From the NCBI RefSeq assembly GCF_000444875.1, contig NC_021985.1, positions 5,042,170 to 5,106,169 on the forward strand: a stretch of DNA of 64,000 bases, given 5' to 3'. This stretch comes from Streptomyces collinus Tu 365 (lineage in GTDB: Bacteria; Actinomycetota; Actinomycetes; Streptomycetales; Streptomycetaceae). The translations under genes were made by a program, and so were the position numbers. The notes below the pieces were generated by a model that worked only from the letters and a program-made list of their open reading frames with translations, searched no databases and had not been told where the DNA came from. Positions 6,985 to 15,679 of the stretch are shown here, piece after piece; positions within the stretch are counted from its first letter, which is position 1, and each line of letters opens with the position of its first letter.

Positions 6985-8427
6985 ATGTCAGAGCAGACCG
7001 CACGTCGCGGGGGAGCCGTCTGGGCCCTCGTCATCACCAGCGTCGCCGGATTCATGGCGGCCCTCGACAACCTCGTCGTCACCACCGCCCTGCCCTCCAT
7101 CCGCGAGGACCTCGGCGGCGCGCTGGACGACCTGGAGTGGACCGTGAGCGCCTACACGCTCACCTTCGCCGTGCTGCTGATGTTCGGCGCCGCCCTCGGC
7201 GACCGCTTCGGCCGCCGCCGCCTCTTCATCGCCGGACTCGCGGTCTTCACCGCCGCCTCGGCGGCCGCGGCCATGGCCCCCGGCATCGGCTCCCTCATCG
7301 CCGCCCGCGCGGTCCAGGGCGTCGGCGCCGCCGTCATGATGCCGCTCACCCTCACCCTGCTGACCGCCGCCGTGCCCGCCGCCCGGCGCGGTACGGCCTA
7401 CGGCATCTGGGGTGCCGTCAACGGCCTCGCCGTCGCCTCCGGACCGCTGATCGGCGGCAGCCTCACCGAGCACATCTCCTGGCACTGGATCTTCTGGCTG
7501 AACGTGCCGCTGGGCGTGGCCCTGCTGCCGCTGGCCCGGCTGCGCCTCGCCGAATCCCGCGGCACCGGCGCCCGGCTCGACCTCCCCGGCACCCTGCTCG
7601 CCAGCGGCGGGCTCTTCGGCATCGTGTACGGGCTGGTCCGCGGGCCCGCCGACGGCTGGACCGACTCCCTGGTGCTGACCGCCCTGTTCGCCGGGGGCGC
7701 CCTGCTGGTGGGCTTCGTCCTCTACAGCACCCGCGCCAAGAACCCCATGCTGCCCATGCGCCTGTTCCGCTCCCGGGCCTTCTCCGGGATCAACGCGGCC
7801 AGCCTGCTGATGTTCGTGGGCATGTTCGGCTCGATCTTCCTGCTCAGCCAGTACATGCAGGGTGTGCTCGGCTACTCGCCCACCGAGGCCGGCCTGCGCA
7901 TGCTGCCCTGGACCGGCATGCCCATGCTCGTCGCGCCGGTCGCCGGCATCCTCTCCGACCGCGTCGGCGGCCGCCCGGTCGTCGCCACCGGCCTGTTCCT
8001 CCAGGCCGTGGGGCTCGGCTACATGGCCTGGGTGGTGTCGGCCGACGTCTCCTACACCGCCCAGCTGCCCGGCCTGATCGTCAGCGGCATCGGCATGGCC
8101 CTGTACTTCGCCCCGGCCGCCAACCTGGTCATGTCCAGCGTCCGCCCGCAGGAGCAGGGCATCGCCTCCGGCGCCAACAACGCCCTGCGCGAGGTCGGCG
8201 GCGCGCTCGGCATCGCGGTCATGTCGTCGATCTTCTCCGCCCAGGGTGGCTACGAGAGCGCCCAGTCCTTCGTGGACGGACTGCGGCCCGCCCTCGTCAC
8301 CGGCTCCGGCGTGGTCGCCCTGGCCGCGGTCGCCGCCCTGCTCATCCCGGCCCGGCGACCCGCCCGGGACGGCGTTCCGGCCGCCGGGCAGACGCCCGGC
8401 CCCGCCGTCGAGGCCCTGTCCTCCTGA
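6985..8427 (+). CDS. MFS multidrug exporter, DHA2 (EmrB/QacA, 14-TM) family
   Basis: This 480-residue membrane protein opens with FMAALDNLVVTTALPSI, the family motif D1 in TM1, and has motif A (GALGD-type, here GAALGDRFGRRR) between TM2 and TM3. About 14 hydrophobic helices follow. Members export cationic or lipophilic drugs and antibiotics in exchange for protons. A GGGGGAG ribosome site precedes the ATG. The upstream TetR gene and shared operator indicate substrate-inducible expression. The extreme 3' end is partly copied just downstream. Confidence 0.92.
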   Translation: MSEQTARRGGAVWALVITSVAGFMAALDNLVVTTALPSIREDLGGALDDLEWTVSAYTLTFAVLLMFGAALGDRFGRRRLFIAGLAVFTAASAAAAMAPGIGSLIAARAVQGVGAAVMMPLTLTLLTAAVPAARRGTAYGIWGAVNGLAVASGPLIGGSLTEHISWHWIFWLNVPLGVALLPLARLRLAESRGTGARLDLPGTLLASGGLFGIVYGLVRGPADGWTDSLVLTALFAGGALLVGFVLYSTRAKNPMLPMRLFRSRAFSGINAASLLMFVGMFGSIFLLSQYMQGVLGYSPTEAGLRMLPWTGMPMLVAPVAGILSDRVGGRPVVATGLFLQAVGLGYMAWVVSADVSYTAQLPGLIVSGIGMALYFAPAANLVMSSVRPQEQGIASGANNALREVGGALGIAVMSSIFSAQGGYESAQSFVDGLRPALVTGSGVVALAAVAALLIPARRPARDGVPAAGQTPGPAVEALSS

Positions 8428-8475
8428 TCACGGCCGGACGGTCCGCGTCCTCCTGATCACGGCCGGACGGTCCGC
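8419..8475. repeat. 29-bp-period tandem duplication at the MFS stop codon
   Basis: A 28-bp unit at 8419-8446 is repeated exactly at 8448-8475. It includes the last MFS codons and the TGA, so the second copy lies just outside the gene. The period is not a multiple of three. Confidence 0.9.
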
Positions 8476-8521
8476 CCGGCGAGGACGGCCGGGGCGGACG
8501 GCACGGCCGGGACGGACCGGC

Positions 8522-8617
8522 GCCACCGGAGGACCACGCCACCGGAGGACCACGCCACCGGACGACCAGGCCACCGGAGGACCGCACCACCGGAGGACCG
8601 CACCACCGGACGCCCGC
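8522..8617. repeat. Six tandem copies of a 16-bp repeat
   Basis: The unit is GCCACCGGAGGACCAC with minor variants: copies 1-2 are identical, copy 3 has two changes, and copies 4-6 end in CGC. The array has no spacers and lies in the 413-nt gene-free stretch between the exporter and the tRNA-like sequence. Confidence 0.95.
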
Positions 8618-8708
8618 ACCGGCCGGTGCTGCTGCGGGCGCCGTGGTCGGGCCTTCCGCCGGCTGGGCTGAAGCGACCCGCCTCCGGTCCCCGCCGCACC
8701 ACAGCCTC

Positions 8709-8748
8709 CACGCGCGCGTGGACCTCTTTCACGGTCCACGCGCGCGTG
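8709..8748. terminator. Strong bidirectional-type hairpin
   Basis: A perfect 16-bp inverted repeat (8709-8724 with 8733-8748) encloses an 8-nt loop TCTTTCAC. It is the probable transcription stop for the exporter unit and insulates the downstream tRNA-like sequence and murB. Confidence 0.8.
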
Positions 8749-8840
8749 CCGTGGAACCGCCGCGCGCCGGTGTCAGCGCGCCGTCAGCGGCCGCTGCCAC
8801 AGTGATGCACGTGAACGGCACGGGAGACCGGGCCGGGAAG

Positions 8841-8934
<94 letters not shown>

Positions 8935-9011
8935 TCGGGACGGCACCGGGACGGCGGCCGTGGCGGGGACGGCGCCGCCCCGGCCGTCGCGGAGCCGCCG
9001 GCGCCGTCTCG

Positions 9012-9017
9012 TAGTCT
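9012..9017 (+). promoter_or_regulatory. -10 hexamer placing murB transcription at its start codon
   Basis: TAGTCT ends exactly 7 nt before the GTG at 9025, so transcription would begin at the start codon itself. No good -35 element or ribosome site is evident. A leaderless murB mRNA is inferred. Confidence 0.45.
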
Positions 9018-9024
9018 TGGGCCC

Positions 9025-10080
9025 GTGCAGGTACTCCACGACGCCCCCCTGGCCCCGCTGACCACCTTCCGCCTGGGCGGCCCCGCCGCCCGGCTGGTCA
9101 CCGCCTCCACCGACGCCGAGGTGATCGCCGCAGTCCGCGAGGCCGACGACAGCGGCACCCCGCTGCTGGTCATCGGCGGCGGCTCCAACCTGGTCATCGG
9201 CGACAAGGGCTTCGACGGCACCGCCCTGCGCATCGCCACGCGGGGCGTCGAACTGCGCGGCACCACCCTGGAGCTGGCGGCCGGCGAGGTGTGGACGGAC
9301 GCCGTCGCCCGGACCGTCGAGGCCGGACTGGCCGGCGTCGAGTGCCTGGCCGGCATCCCCGGCTCGGCCGGCGCCACCCCGATCCAGAACGTGGGCGCCT
9401 ACGGCCAGGAGGTCTCCTCGACGATCACCGAGGTGATCGCCTACGACCGCCGGGCCGGCGAGACCGTCACGCTGACGAACGAGGAGTGCGCCTTCTCGTA
9501 CCGCCACAGCCGCTTCAAGGCCGACCCCGAGCGCTACGTCGTCCTGCGCGTCCGCTTCGAACTGGAGGCCGCGGACGGTCTGTCCGCGCCGGTCAAGTAC
9601 GCGGAGGCGGCCCGCGCGCTCGGCGTCGAGCCCGGCGACCGGGTGCCGCTCGCCGACGCCCGCGCGACCGTCCTGAAGCTGCGCGCCGGCAAGGGCATGG
9701 TCCTCGACGCAGAGGACCACGACACCTGGTCCGCCGGGTCCTTCTTCACCAACCCGATCCTCACCGAGGAGCAGTTCGCCGCCTTCCGCGCGCGCGTGCG
9801 GGAGCGGCTGGGCCAGGACGCCGAGCCGCCCGCCTACCCGGCGGGGGAGGGCCGTACGAAGACGTCGGCGGCCTGGCTGATCGACAAGGCCGGCTTCACC
9901 AAGGGCTACGGCACCGGACCCGCCCGCATCTCCACCAAGCACACCCTCGCCCTGACCAACCGGGGCGGCGCCACCACCGAGGACCTGCTCGCCCTGGCCC
10001 GCGAGGTCGTCGCCGGGGTCCGCGAGGCGTTCGGCGTCACTCTGGTCAACGAGCCGGTGACGGTGGGCGTCGGCCTCTAG
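9025..10080 (+). CDS. murB: UDP-N-acetylmuramate dehydrogenase (UDP-N-acetylenolpyruvoylglucosamine reductase)
   Basis: This 351-residue cytoplasmic flavoenzyme makes UDP-MurNAc with NADPH, the second committed step of peptidoglycan synthesis. It has the FAD-binding VIGGGSNLVIGD loop, the IPGSAGATPIQNVGAYGQE signature and the C-terminal SAAWLIDKAGFTKGYGTG substrate region. I chose the GTG at 9025, giving MQVLHDAPLAPLTTFRLGGP, the usual Streptomyces N-terminus, over longer frames that run into the tRNA-like element. Confidence 0.95.
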   Translation: MQVLHDAPLAPLTTFRLGGPAARLVTASTDAEVIAAVREADDSGTPLLVIGGGSNLVIGDKGFDGTALRIATRGVELRGTTLELAAGEVWTDAVARTVEAGLAGVECLAGIPGSAGATPIQNVGAYGQEVSSTITEVIAYDRRAGETVTLTNEECAFSYRHSRFKADPERYVVLRVRFELEAADGLSAPVKYAEAARALGVEPGDRVPLADARATVLKLRAGKGMVLDAEDHDTWSAGSFFTNPILTEEQFAAFRARVRERLGQDAEPPAYPAGEGRTKTSAAWLIDKAGFTKGYGTGPARISTKHTLALTNRGGATTEDLLALAREVVAGVREAFGVTLVNEPVTVGVGL

Positions 10081-10188
10081 AGGCTCCCCCTCGTACCGGG
10101 CCGCGCGCCCCGGGCGGCCGCCGGCACGGAAAACCCCGTTGCCGACCGCCCCGCCCGGCCGCGACCCTGGAGGCATGAGGGCACCCGG

Positions 10189-10878
10189 ATGCGGCTGAGA
10201 CTGCGCGAGTTCCGTCCCCGGACGGGACCCCACGAACACCGGGTCGTCCAGCCGTGGCAGCCCCTGCGCCACACCTCGCTGCGCGCCCCGGAGCCGATCG
10301 GCCTGCTGCTCGGCGACCACGACGGACTGAACCGCCTCGCCGGCCTGTTCTCCTTCGCCGCCTACTCCCGCCGCACCGTCGTCCACGTACCGCTGCGCGG
10401 CGGGGTCCCGCCGGACGAGGGTGTCGGGGAACTGGTCGACCTCCTCCTGGTCCACCACACGTACGGACTGCGGCCCAGCGCCTGGCCCGGGCTGCGCCGC
10501 TCACTGGGGCCCGGCGCCCCGCTCTCCGTGCGCACCGACGAGGCCCGCACGGCACGGGACGCGGCCGCCTGGCGCGCCCGTCAGCGGTGGAGCGGCCGCC
10601 AGGAGCGCCCCGACCGGCGGGACGAACTGCGGCACACCACGCACGCCCGCACCCTGTTCCTCTTCGGCAGCCGGGACGTCTTCGCCGAGACGGCCACCTC
10701 CCTCGCCCACGCGGCCGGCTGGGGACCGCGCGAGAAGGGCGTCGGGAAGGGGCACATGCGCCTGATGACCGTCCTGCCGCTGGTCGAGCCGCCCGGCGGG
10801 GGCGGCGGGCACCCCGACGAGGTCATGGTGTGCTTCAAGCCCTACCCGCCCTACGCCCACTTCAGGCGGCCGGGCTGA
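10189..10878 (+). CDS. Conserved-type hypothetical protein
   Basis: This 229-residue soluble protein is rich in Arg and His, without signal peptide or membrane segments. I recognise no domain. The C-terminal half has a GKGHMRLMTVLPLVEPP segment and ends in YPPYAHFRRPG. GAGGG lies 8 nt before the ATG. Its last 17 nt overlap the 3' end of the opposing adenosine deaminase gene. Coding is supported by strong third-position GC. Confidence 0.65.
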   Translation: MRLRLREFRPRTGPHEHRVVQPWQPLRHTSLRAPEPIGLLLGDHDGLNRLAGLFSFAAYSRRTVVHVPLRGGVPPDEGVGELVDLLLVHHTYGLRPSAWPGLRRSLGPGAPLSVRTDEARTARDAAAWRARQRWSGRQERPDRRDELRHTTHARTLFLFGSRDVFAETATSLAHAAGWGPREKGVGKGHMRLMTVLPLVEPPGGGGGHPDEVMVCFKPYPPYAHFRRPG

Positions 10879-11902
10879 CCAGCCAGTCGTCCACGCCGGC
10901 CAGCAGCCGCGCCTTGACGTCCTCGGGCGCCGCCGAGCCCCGGACCGACTGCCGGGCCAGCTCGGCGAGCTGCGCGTCCGTGAAGTCGTGGTGGACGCGG
11001 GCGATCTCGTACTGGGCGGCCAGCCGGGAACCGAAGAGCAGCGGGTCGTCGGCGCCCAGGGCCATCGGGACACCCGCCTCGAAGAACGTGCGCAGCGGCA
11101 CGTCCTCGGGCTTCTCGTAGACGCCGAGCGCCACGTTCGAGGCCGGGCACACCTCGCAGGTCACGCCCCGGTCGGCGAGCCGCTTCAGCAGCCGCGGGTC
11201 CTCGGCCGCCCGCACCCCGTGCCCGATCCGCGAGGCGCTCAGGTCGTCCAGGCAGTCGCGCACCGACGCCGGTCCGGTCAGCTCGCCGCCGTGCGGGGCC
11301 GCGAGCAGCCCGCCGTCGCGGGCGATGGCGAAGGCGCGGTCGAAGTCGCGCGCCATGCCCCGGCGTTCGTCGTTGGACAGCCCGAAGCCCACCACACCGC
11401 GGTCGGCGTAGCGCACCGCGAGCCGGGCCAGCGTGCGCGCGTCCAGAGGGTGCTTCATGCGGTTGGCGGCGACCAGCACCCGCATGCCGAGGCCGGTGTC
11501 GCGCGCGGTCGTCTCCACCGCGTCCAGGATGATCTCCAGCGCCGGGATGAGACCGCCCAGGCGCGGGGCGTACGAGGTCGGGTCGACCTGGATCTCCAGC
11601 CAGCCCGAGCCGTCCCGCAGATCCTCCTCCGCCGCCTCCCGGACCAGCCGCTGGATGTCCTCCGGCTGCCTGAGGCAGGAGCGCGCCGCGTCGTACAGCC
11701 GCTGGAAGCGGAACCAGCCCCGCTCGTCGGTGGCCCGCAGCTTCGGCGGTTCGCCGCTGGTCAGCGCCTCCGTCAGGGCATCGGGCAGACGCACGCCGTA
11801 CTTGTCGGCCAGTTCCAGGACGGTCCCCGGCCGCATCGAGCCGGTGAAGTGCAGGTGCAGATGGGCTTTCGGCAGCTCAGAGACATCACGTACACGCTCC
11901 AT
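10862..11902 (-). CDS. add: Adenosine deaminase
   Basis: This 346-residue zinc hydrolase converts (deoxy)adenosine to (deoxy)inosine in purine salvage. It shows the metal-binding HLHFTGS motif near residue 15, the catalytic HGGE, SRIGHGVRA, and the MALGADDPLLFGS loop with the metal-binding/catalytic aspartates. The start at 11902 gives MERVRDVSELPKAHLHLHFT, as in other Streptomyces enzymes. It is convergent with the hypothetical gene. Confidence 0.93.
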   Translation of the reverse strand: MERVRDVSELPKAHLHLHFTGSMRPGTVLELADKYGVRLPDALTEALTSGEPPKLRATDERGWFRFQRLYDAARSCLRQPEDIQRLVREAAEEDLRDGSGWLEIQVDPTSYAPRLGGLIPALEIILDAVETTARDTGLGMRVLVAANRMKHPLDARTLARLAVRYADRGVVGFGLSNDERRGMARDFDRAFAIARDGGLLAAPHGGELTGPASVRDCLDDLSASRIGHGVRAAEDPRLLKRLADRGVTCEVCPASNVALGVYEKPEDVPLRTFFEAGVPMALGADDPLLFGSRLAAQYEIARVHHDFTDAQLAELARQSVRGSAAPEDVKARLLAGVDDWLVSPAA

Positions 11903-12052
11903 CCCAGGATCCTGCCGCACGTCACCGCCGCCCCGGTAGCTCTTTCCCCGAACGTGGTCTTGCTCGCACACGCGGACGGGCCGCCTCCCCGCAGGGAGAC
12001 GGCCCGCACGCGCGCGTGAGGCGCCGAAGCGGCCGGGGGTCTTCCCGGCCGG

Positions 12053-13279
12053 TCAGTCCCGGGCCTCGGCCAGCAGCTTCTGGATCCGGCTGACGCCCTC
12101 GACGAGGTCCTCGTCGCCGAGCGCGTACGACAGCCGCAGGTAGCCCGGCGTGCCGAAAGCCTCGCCCGGGACGACCGCGACCTCGGCCTCCTCCAGGATC
12201 AGCGCGGCCAGCTCGACGGTGTCCTGCGGGCGCTTGCCGCGGATCTCCTTGCCGAGCAGGCCCTTGACCGACGGGTAGGCGTAGAAGGCGCCCTCGGGCT
12301 CGGGGCAGAGCACGCCGTCGATCTCGTTGAGCATCCGCACGATGGTCCTGCGGCGGCGGTCGAAGGCCTCGCGCATCCTCGCCACGGCGTCCAGGTCGCC
12401 GGAGACGGCGGCCAGCGCGGCCACCTGGGCCACGTTCGAGACGTTCGAGGTGGCGTGCGACTGGAGGTTGGTCGCGGCCTTGACGACGTCCTTCGGGCCG
12501 ATGACCCAGCCCACGCGCCAGCCGGTCATGGCGTACGTCTTCGCGACGCCGTTGACCACGATGCACTTGTCCCGCAGCTCGGGCAGGAGCGCGGGCAGGG
12601 ACACGGAGACCGCGTCGCCGTAGACGAGGTGCTCGTAGATCTCGTCGGTCAGCACCCACAGGCCGTGCTCGACGGCCCAGCGGCCGATCGCCTCGGTCTC
12701 GGCCTCGGAGTAGACCGCGCCGGTCGGGTTGGACGGGGAGACGAAGAGGACGACCTTCGTCTTCTCCGTGCGGGCGGCCTCCAGCTGCTCGACCGAGACC
12801 CGGTAGCCGGTCGTCTCGTCGGCGACGACCTCCACCGGGACACCGCCGGCCAGCCGGATCGACTCCGGGTACGTCGTCCAGTACGGGGCCGGGACGATGA
12901 CCTCGTCGCCCGGGTCGAGGATCGCGGCGAACGCCTCGTAGATGGCCTGCTTGCCGCCGTTGGTCACCAGGATCTGCGAGACGTCGGGCTCCCAGCCGGA
13001 GTCGCGCAGCGTCTTCGCGGCGATCGCGGCCTTCAGCTCGGGCAGGCCGCCGGCCGGCGTGTACCGGTGGTACTTCGGGTTCTTGCAGGCCTCGACGGCC
13101 GCCTCGACGATGTAGTCCGGGGTCGGGAAGTCGGGCTCGCCGGCGCCGAAGCCGATCACCGGACGCCCGGCGGCCTTCAGGGCCTTGGCCTTGGCGTCCA
13201 CGGCGAGGGTGGCGGACTCGGAGATCGCGCCGACTCGGGCGGAGACCCGGCGCTCGGTGGGAGGGGTTGCAGCGCTCAT
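12053..13279 (-). CDS. aspC: PLP-dependent aspartate-type aminotransferase (class I, subgroup Ib)
   Basis: This 408-residue protein has VIGFGAGEPDFPTPDYI at the N-terminus, the SNPTGAVY asparagine region, DEIYEHLVYG, and the PLP-lysine in GVAKTYAMTGWRVGW. These mark the Ib aspartate/prephenate aminotransferase group, which interconverts aspartate and oxaloacetate. The start at 13279 gives the usual MSAATPP N-terminus; an ATG three codons upstream (13288) is also possible. Confidence 0.92.
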   Translation of the reverse strand: MSAATPPTERRVSARVGAISESATLAVDAKAKALKAAGRPVIGFGAGEPDFPTPDYIVEAAVEACKNPKYHRYTPAGGLPELKAAIAAKTLRDSGWEPDVSQILVTNGGKQAIYEAFAAILDPGDEVIVPAPYWTTYPESIRLAGGVPVEVVADETTGYRVSVEQLEAARTEKTKVVLFVSPSNPTGAVYSEAETEAIGRWAVEHGLWVLTDEIYEHLVYGDAVSVSLPALLPELRDKCIVVNGVAKTYAMTGWRVGWVIGPKDVVKAATNLQSHATSNVSNVAQVAALAAVSGDLDAVARMREAFDRRRRTIVRMLNEIDGVLCPEPEGAFYAYPSVKGLLGKEIRGKRPQDTVELAALILEEAEVAVVPGEAFGTPGYLRLSYALGDEDLVEGVSRIQKLLAEARD

Positions 13280-13539
13280 GGGGTCCATCGTTCCAGACCG
13301 GAAATGCCCCCGGCACACGGGTTTCACGGACTGAACAGCAAGGGGTCGAGGCGTGAACAGGGGTACGAATCGCGCCCGCGGCCAGGACGATCTTCGGCCG
13401 GGGCGTCCTGGGCGGGCACTTTCTGTTCGACGCAAGCCCGCCGACCACGTACACTCTCACCTCGTTGGCCTTCAGCGGCCGTTCCGGGGCCGGTGCACAC
13501 CGAGCACCCGGTCGGATGCGGTACGTTGGGGGACACCAA

Positions 13540-13612
13540 AGGGTCGTAGCTCAATTGGTAGAGCACCGGTCTCCAAAACCGGCGGTTGGGGGTTCAAGTC
13601 CCTCCGGCCCTG
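13540..13612 (+). tRNA. tRNA-Trp (anticodon CCA)
   Basis: The 73-nt cloverleaf has acceptor AGGGTCG/CGGCCCT, anticodon stem CCGGT/ACCGG with loop CTCCAAA, and T-loop TTCAAGT. tRNA-Trp just upstream of secE-nusG is a widespread actinobacterial arrangement. Confidence 0.96.
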
Positions 13613-13719
13613 CTACACACACCGCCAGGATGTGTGCGCTTGTACGTACAGCAATGCACCGCCGTGCGGCTCAGAAACCGGGCGCGGCACGGCCACGACC
13701 CGGGATCAGGTGAGGACGA

Positions 13720-14004
13720 ATGACGGACGCCGTGGGCTCCATCGACACGCCTGACGCCGATGAGGTGCCCGAGTCCAAGAAGAAGGCCCGCAAGGGCGGC
13801 AAGCGCGCCAAGAAGGGCCCGCTGAAGCGTCTCGCCATCTTCTACCGCCAGATCGTCGCGGAGCTCCGCAAGGTCGTCTGGCCGACTCGCAACCAGCTGA
13901 CGTCGTACACCACAGTGGTGATCTTCTTCGTTGCCATCATGATCGCCTTGGTGACCGTGATTGACTATGGGCTCAACCACGCGGCCAAGTACGTCTTCGG
14001 CTGA
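13720..14004 (+). CDS. secE: Preprotein translocase subunit SecE
   Basis: This 94-residue protein has a charged Lys-rich N-terminus, the amphipathic RLAIFYRQIVAELRKVVWPT helix typical of SecE, and one C-terminal transmembrane helix (about residues 65-85). It stabilises SecY in the SecYEG channel. GTGAGG precedes the ATG. Confidence 0.96.
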   Translation: MTDAVGSIDTPDADEVPESKKKARKGGKRAKKGPLKRLAIFYRQIVAELRKVVWPTRNQLTSYTTVVIFFVAIMIALVTVIDYGLNHAAKYVFG

Positions 14005-14016
14005 GCCAAGAGCGAA

Positions 14017-14038
14017 GGGCGCCGTGGTACCGGCGCCC
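14017..14038 (+). terminator. Hairpin with T-run between secE and nusG
   Basis: GGGCGCCG (14017-14024) pairs with CGGCGCCC (14031-14038) and is followed by GTTTTC, a short intrinsic terminator or attenuator inside the secE-nusG unit. Confidence 0.6.
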
Positions 14039-14084
14039 GTTTTCGCATGTTCCACCCCTATGTATCCAGGAAGAAGCAGCCATC

Positions 14085-14975
14085 GTGTCTGACCCGAACC
14101 TGAACGACGCCATCGAGCCTCGCGGGAATGCCGCCGAGTCGGTGGACGACGAGCTCGACATCGTCGAAGGCGCGGACGAGCAGGACGAGTTCGAGGCTGC
14201 CGAGGCCGAACTGGGGGAGCCGGCCGAGGAGGCCGCGCTGCACGTCGAGGACGAGGACGCCGAAGAGGCCGAGGACGTCGACGCCGCTGACGAGAGCGAC
14301 GAGCTCGCCGCCGGCGACGAGACGGCCGAGGCCGTCACGGAGGAGCCCGCGGAGCCCGTCGACCCGATCGAGGCCCTGCGTCAGGAGCTGCGCCTCCTGC
14401 CCGGCGAGTGGTACGTCATCCACACCTACGCCGGCTACGAGAACCGCGTGAAGACCAACCTGGAGCAGCGCGCCGTCTCGCTGAACGTCGAGGACTACAT
14501 CTTCCAGGCCGAGGTGCCGCAGGAAGAGGTCGTCCAGATCAAGAACGGCGACCGCAAGACGATCAAGCAGAACAAGCTGCCGGGTTACGTCCTGGTCCGC
14601 ATGGACCTGACCAACGAGTCGTGGGGCGTCGTCCGCAACACCCCGGGTGTGACCGGCTTCGTCGGCAACGCCTACGACCCGTACCCGCTGACCCTGGACG
14701 AGATCGTCAAGATGCTCGCCCCGGAGGCCGAGGAGAAGGCCGCCCGCGAGGCCGCCGAGGCCGAGGGCAAGCCCGCCCCGCAGCGCAAGGTCGAGGTCCA
14801 GGTGCTGGACTTCGAGGTCGGCGACTCGGTCACCGTCACCGACGGCCCGTTCGCCACGCTGCAGGCGACCATCAACGAGATCAACCCCGACTCGAAGAAG
14901 GTCAAGGGCCTGGTGGAGATCTTCGGGCGTGAGACGCCGGTCGAGCTCTCCTTCGACCAGATCCAGAAGAACTAG
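14085..14975 (+). CDS. nusG: Transcription termination/antitermination factor NusG
   Basis: This 296-residue protein has an acidic Glu/Asp/Ala-rich N-terminal extension of about 100 residues (common in Streptomyces, absent in E. coli). The NGN domain begins at WYVIHTYAGYENRVKTNLEQ, followed by a KOW domain around GDSVTVTDGPFATLQATINE. It binds RNA polymerase and couples transcription to translation or Rho. The GTG at 14085 has AGGAAG upstream. Confidence 0.95.
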   Translation: MSDPNLNDAIEPRGNAAESVDDELDIVEGADEQDEFEAAEAELGEPAEEAALHVEDEDAEEAEDVDAADESDELAAGDETAEAVTEEPAEPVDPIEALRQELRLLPGEWYVIHTYAGYENRVKTNLEQRAVSLNVEDYIFQAEVPQEEVVQIKNGDRKTIKQNKLPGYVLVRMDLTNESWGVVRNTPGVTGFVGNAYDPYPLTLDEIVKMLAPEAEEKAAREAAEAEGKPAPQRKVEVQVLDFEVGDSVTVTDGPFATLQATINEINPDSKKVKGLVEIFGRETPVELSFDQIQKN

Positions 14976-14999
14976 TTCTTTTCTGGACCTCTTGCTTCC

Positions 15000-15040
15000 G
15001 TGCAGGTCAGACAGGCTGCTTCAGCCCGTCTGACCTGCAC
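15000..15040 (+). terminator. Intrinsic terminator after nusG
   Basis: Arms 15000-15012 and 15028-15040 form a perfect 13-bp stem extended by an inner GGCTG/CAGCC stem, followed by GGTTTTTGG. It is one of the few classic T-tract terminators in the window. Confidence 0.88.
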
Positions 15041-15144
15041 GGTTTTTGGCCGCGCATCTATACCCGTTATCGTTGTGCGGTATGCCTGCGTCCGGGTGGT
15101 CCCCGGATGCCGGCAGGACCCGAATCGAAAGGACCCGGAGAGCT

Positions 15145-15579
15145 ATGCCTCCCAAGAAGAAGAAGGTCACGGGGCTCATCAAGCTCCAGATCAACGCCGG
15201 TGCGGCGAACCCCGCCCCGCCGGTCGGCCCCGCGCTCGGTCAGCACGGCGTCAACATCATGGAGTTCTGCAAGGCCTACAACGCCGCGACCGAGTCGCAG
15301 CGTGGCTGGGTCATCCCGGTGGAGATCACGGTCTACGAGGACCGCTCCTTCACCTTCGTCACCAAGACGCCGCCGGCCGCGAAGATGATCCTCAAGGCCG
15401 CGGGTGTCGAGAAGGGCTCCGGCGAGCCGCACAAGACCAAGGTCGCCAAGATCACCGAGGCCCAGGTCCGCGAGATCGCCGAGACCAAGATGCCCGACCT
15501 CAACGCGAACGACCTGGACGCCGCGTCGAAGATCATCGCCGGCACCGCCCGCTCCATGGGCATCACGGTCGAGGGCTGA
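15145..15579 (+). CDS. rplK: 50S ribosomal protein L11
   Basis: This 144-residue L11 has [20 protein letters not shown], the proline-rich thiostrepton-contact region, and the C-terminal rRNA-binding domain. In streptomycetes this is the relC locus, linked to stringent-response relaxation. A weak promoter candidate (TTGGCC 15046-15051, TATCGT 15068-15073) lies between the nusG terminator and the gene. Confidence 0.97.
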
Positions 15580-15679
15580 CCCCACCCCCAGTAGTCCATG
15601 CGGCCGTAGCCGGTCGCACGTGGCAGGGCCTGCTCGGCCCGGATACCACGACTCCTTTCAGAACACACAGGAGCAAGTT

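Noticed and set aside
6954..8456. A 500-codon plus-strand frame overlapping the MFS gene
   Set aside because: It is Arg/Pro/His-rich out-of-frame translation of the exporter, whose own frame has clear transmembrane helices and family motifs.
8522..8617. CRISPR array
   Set aside because: The units are 16 bp and abut each other with no spacers, and no cas genes are present. It is a simple tandem repeat.
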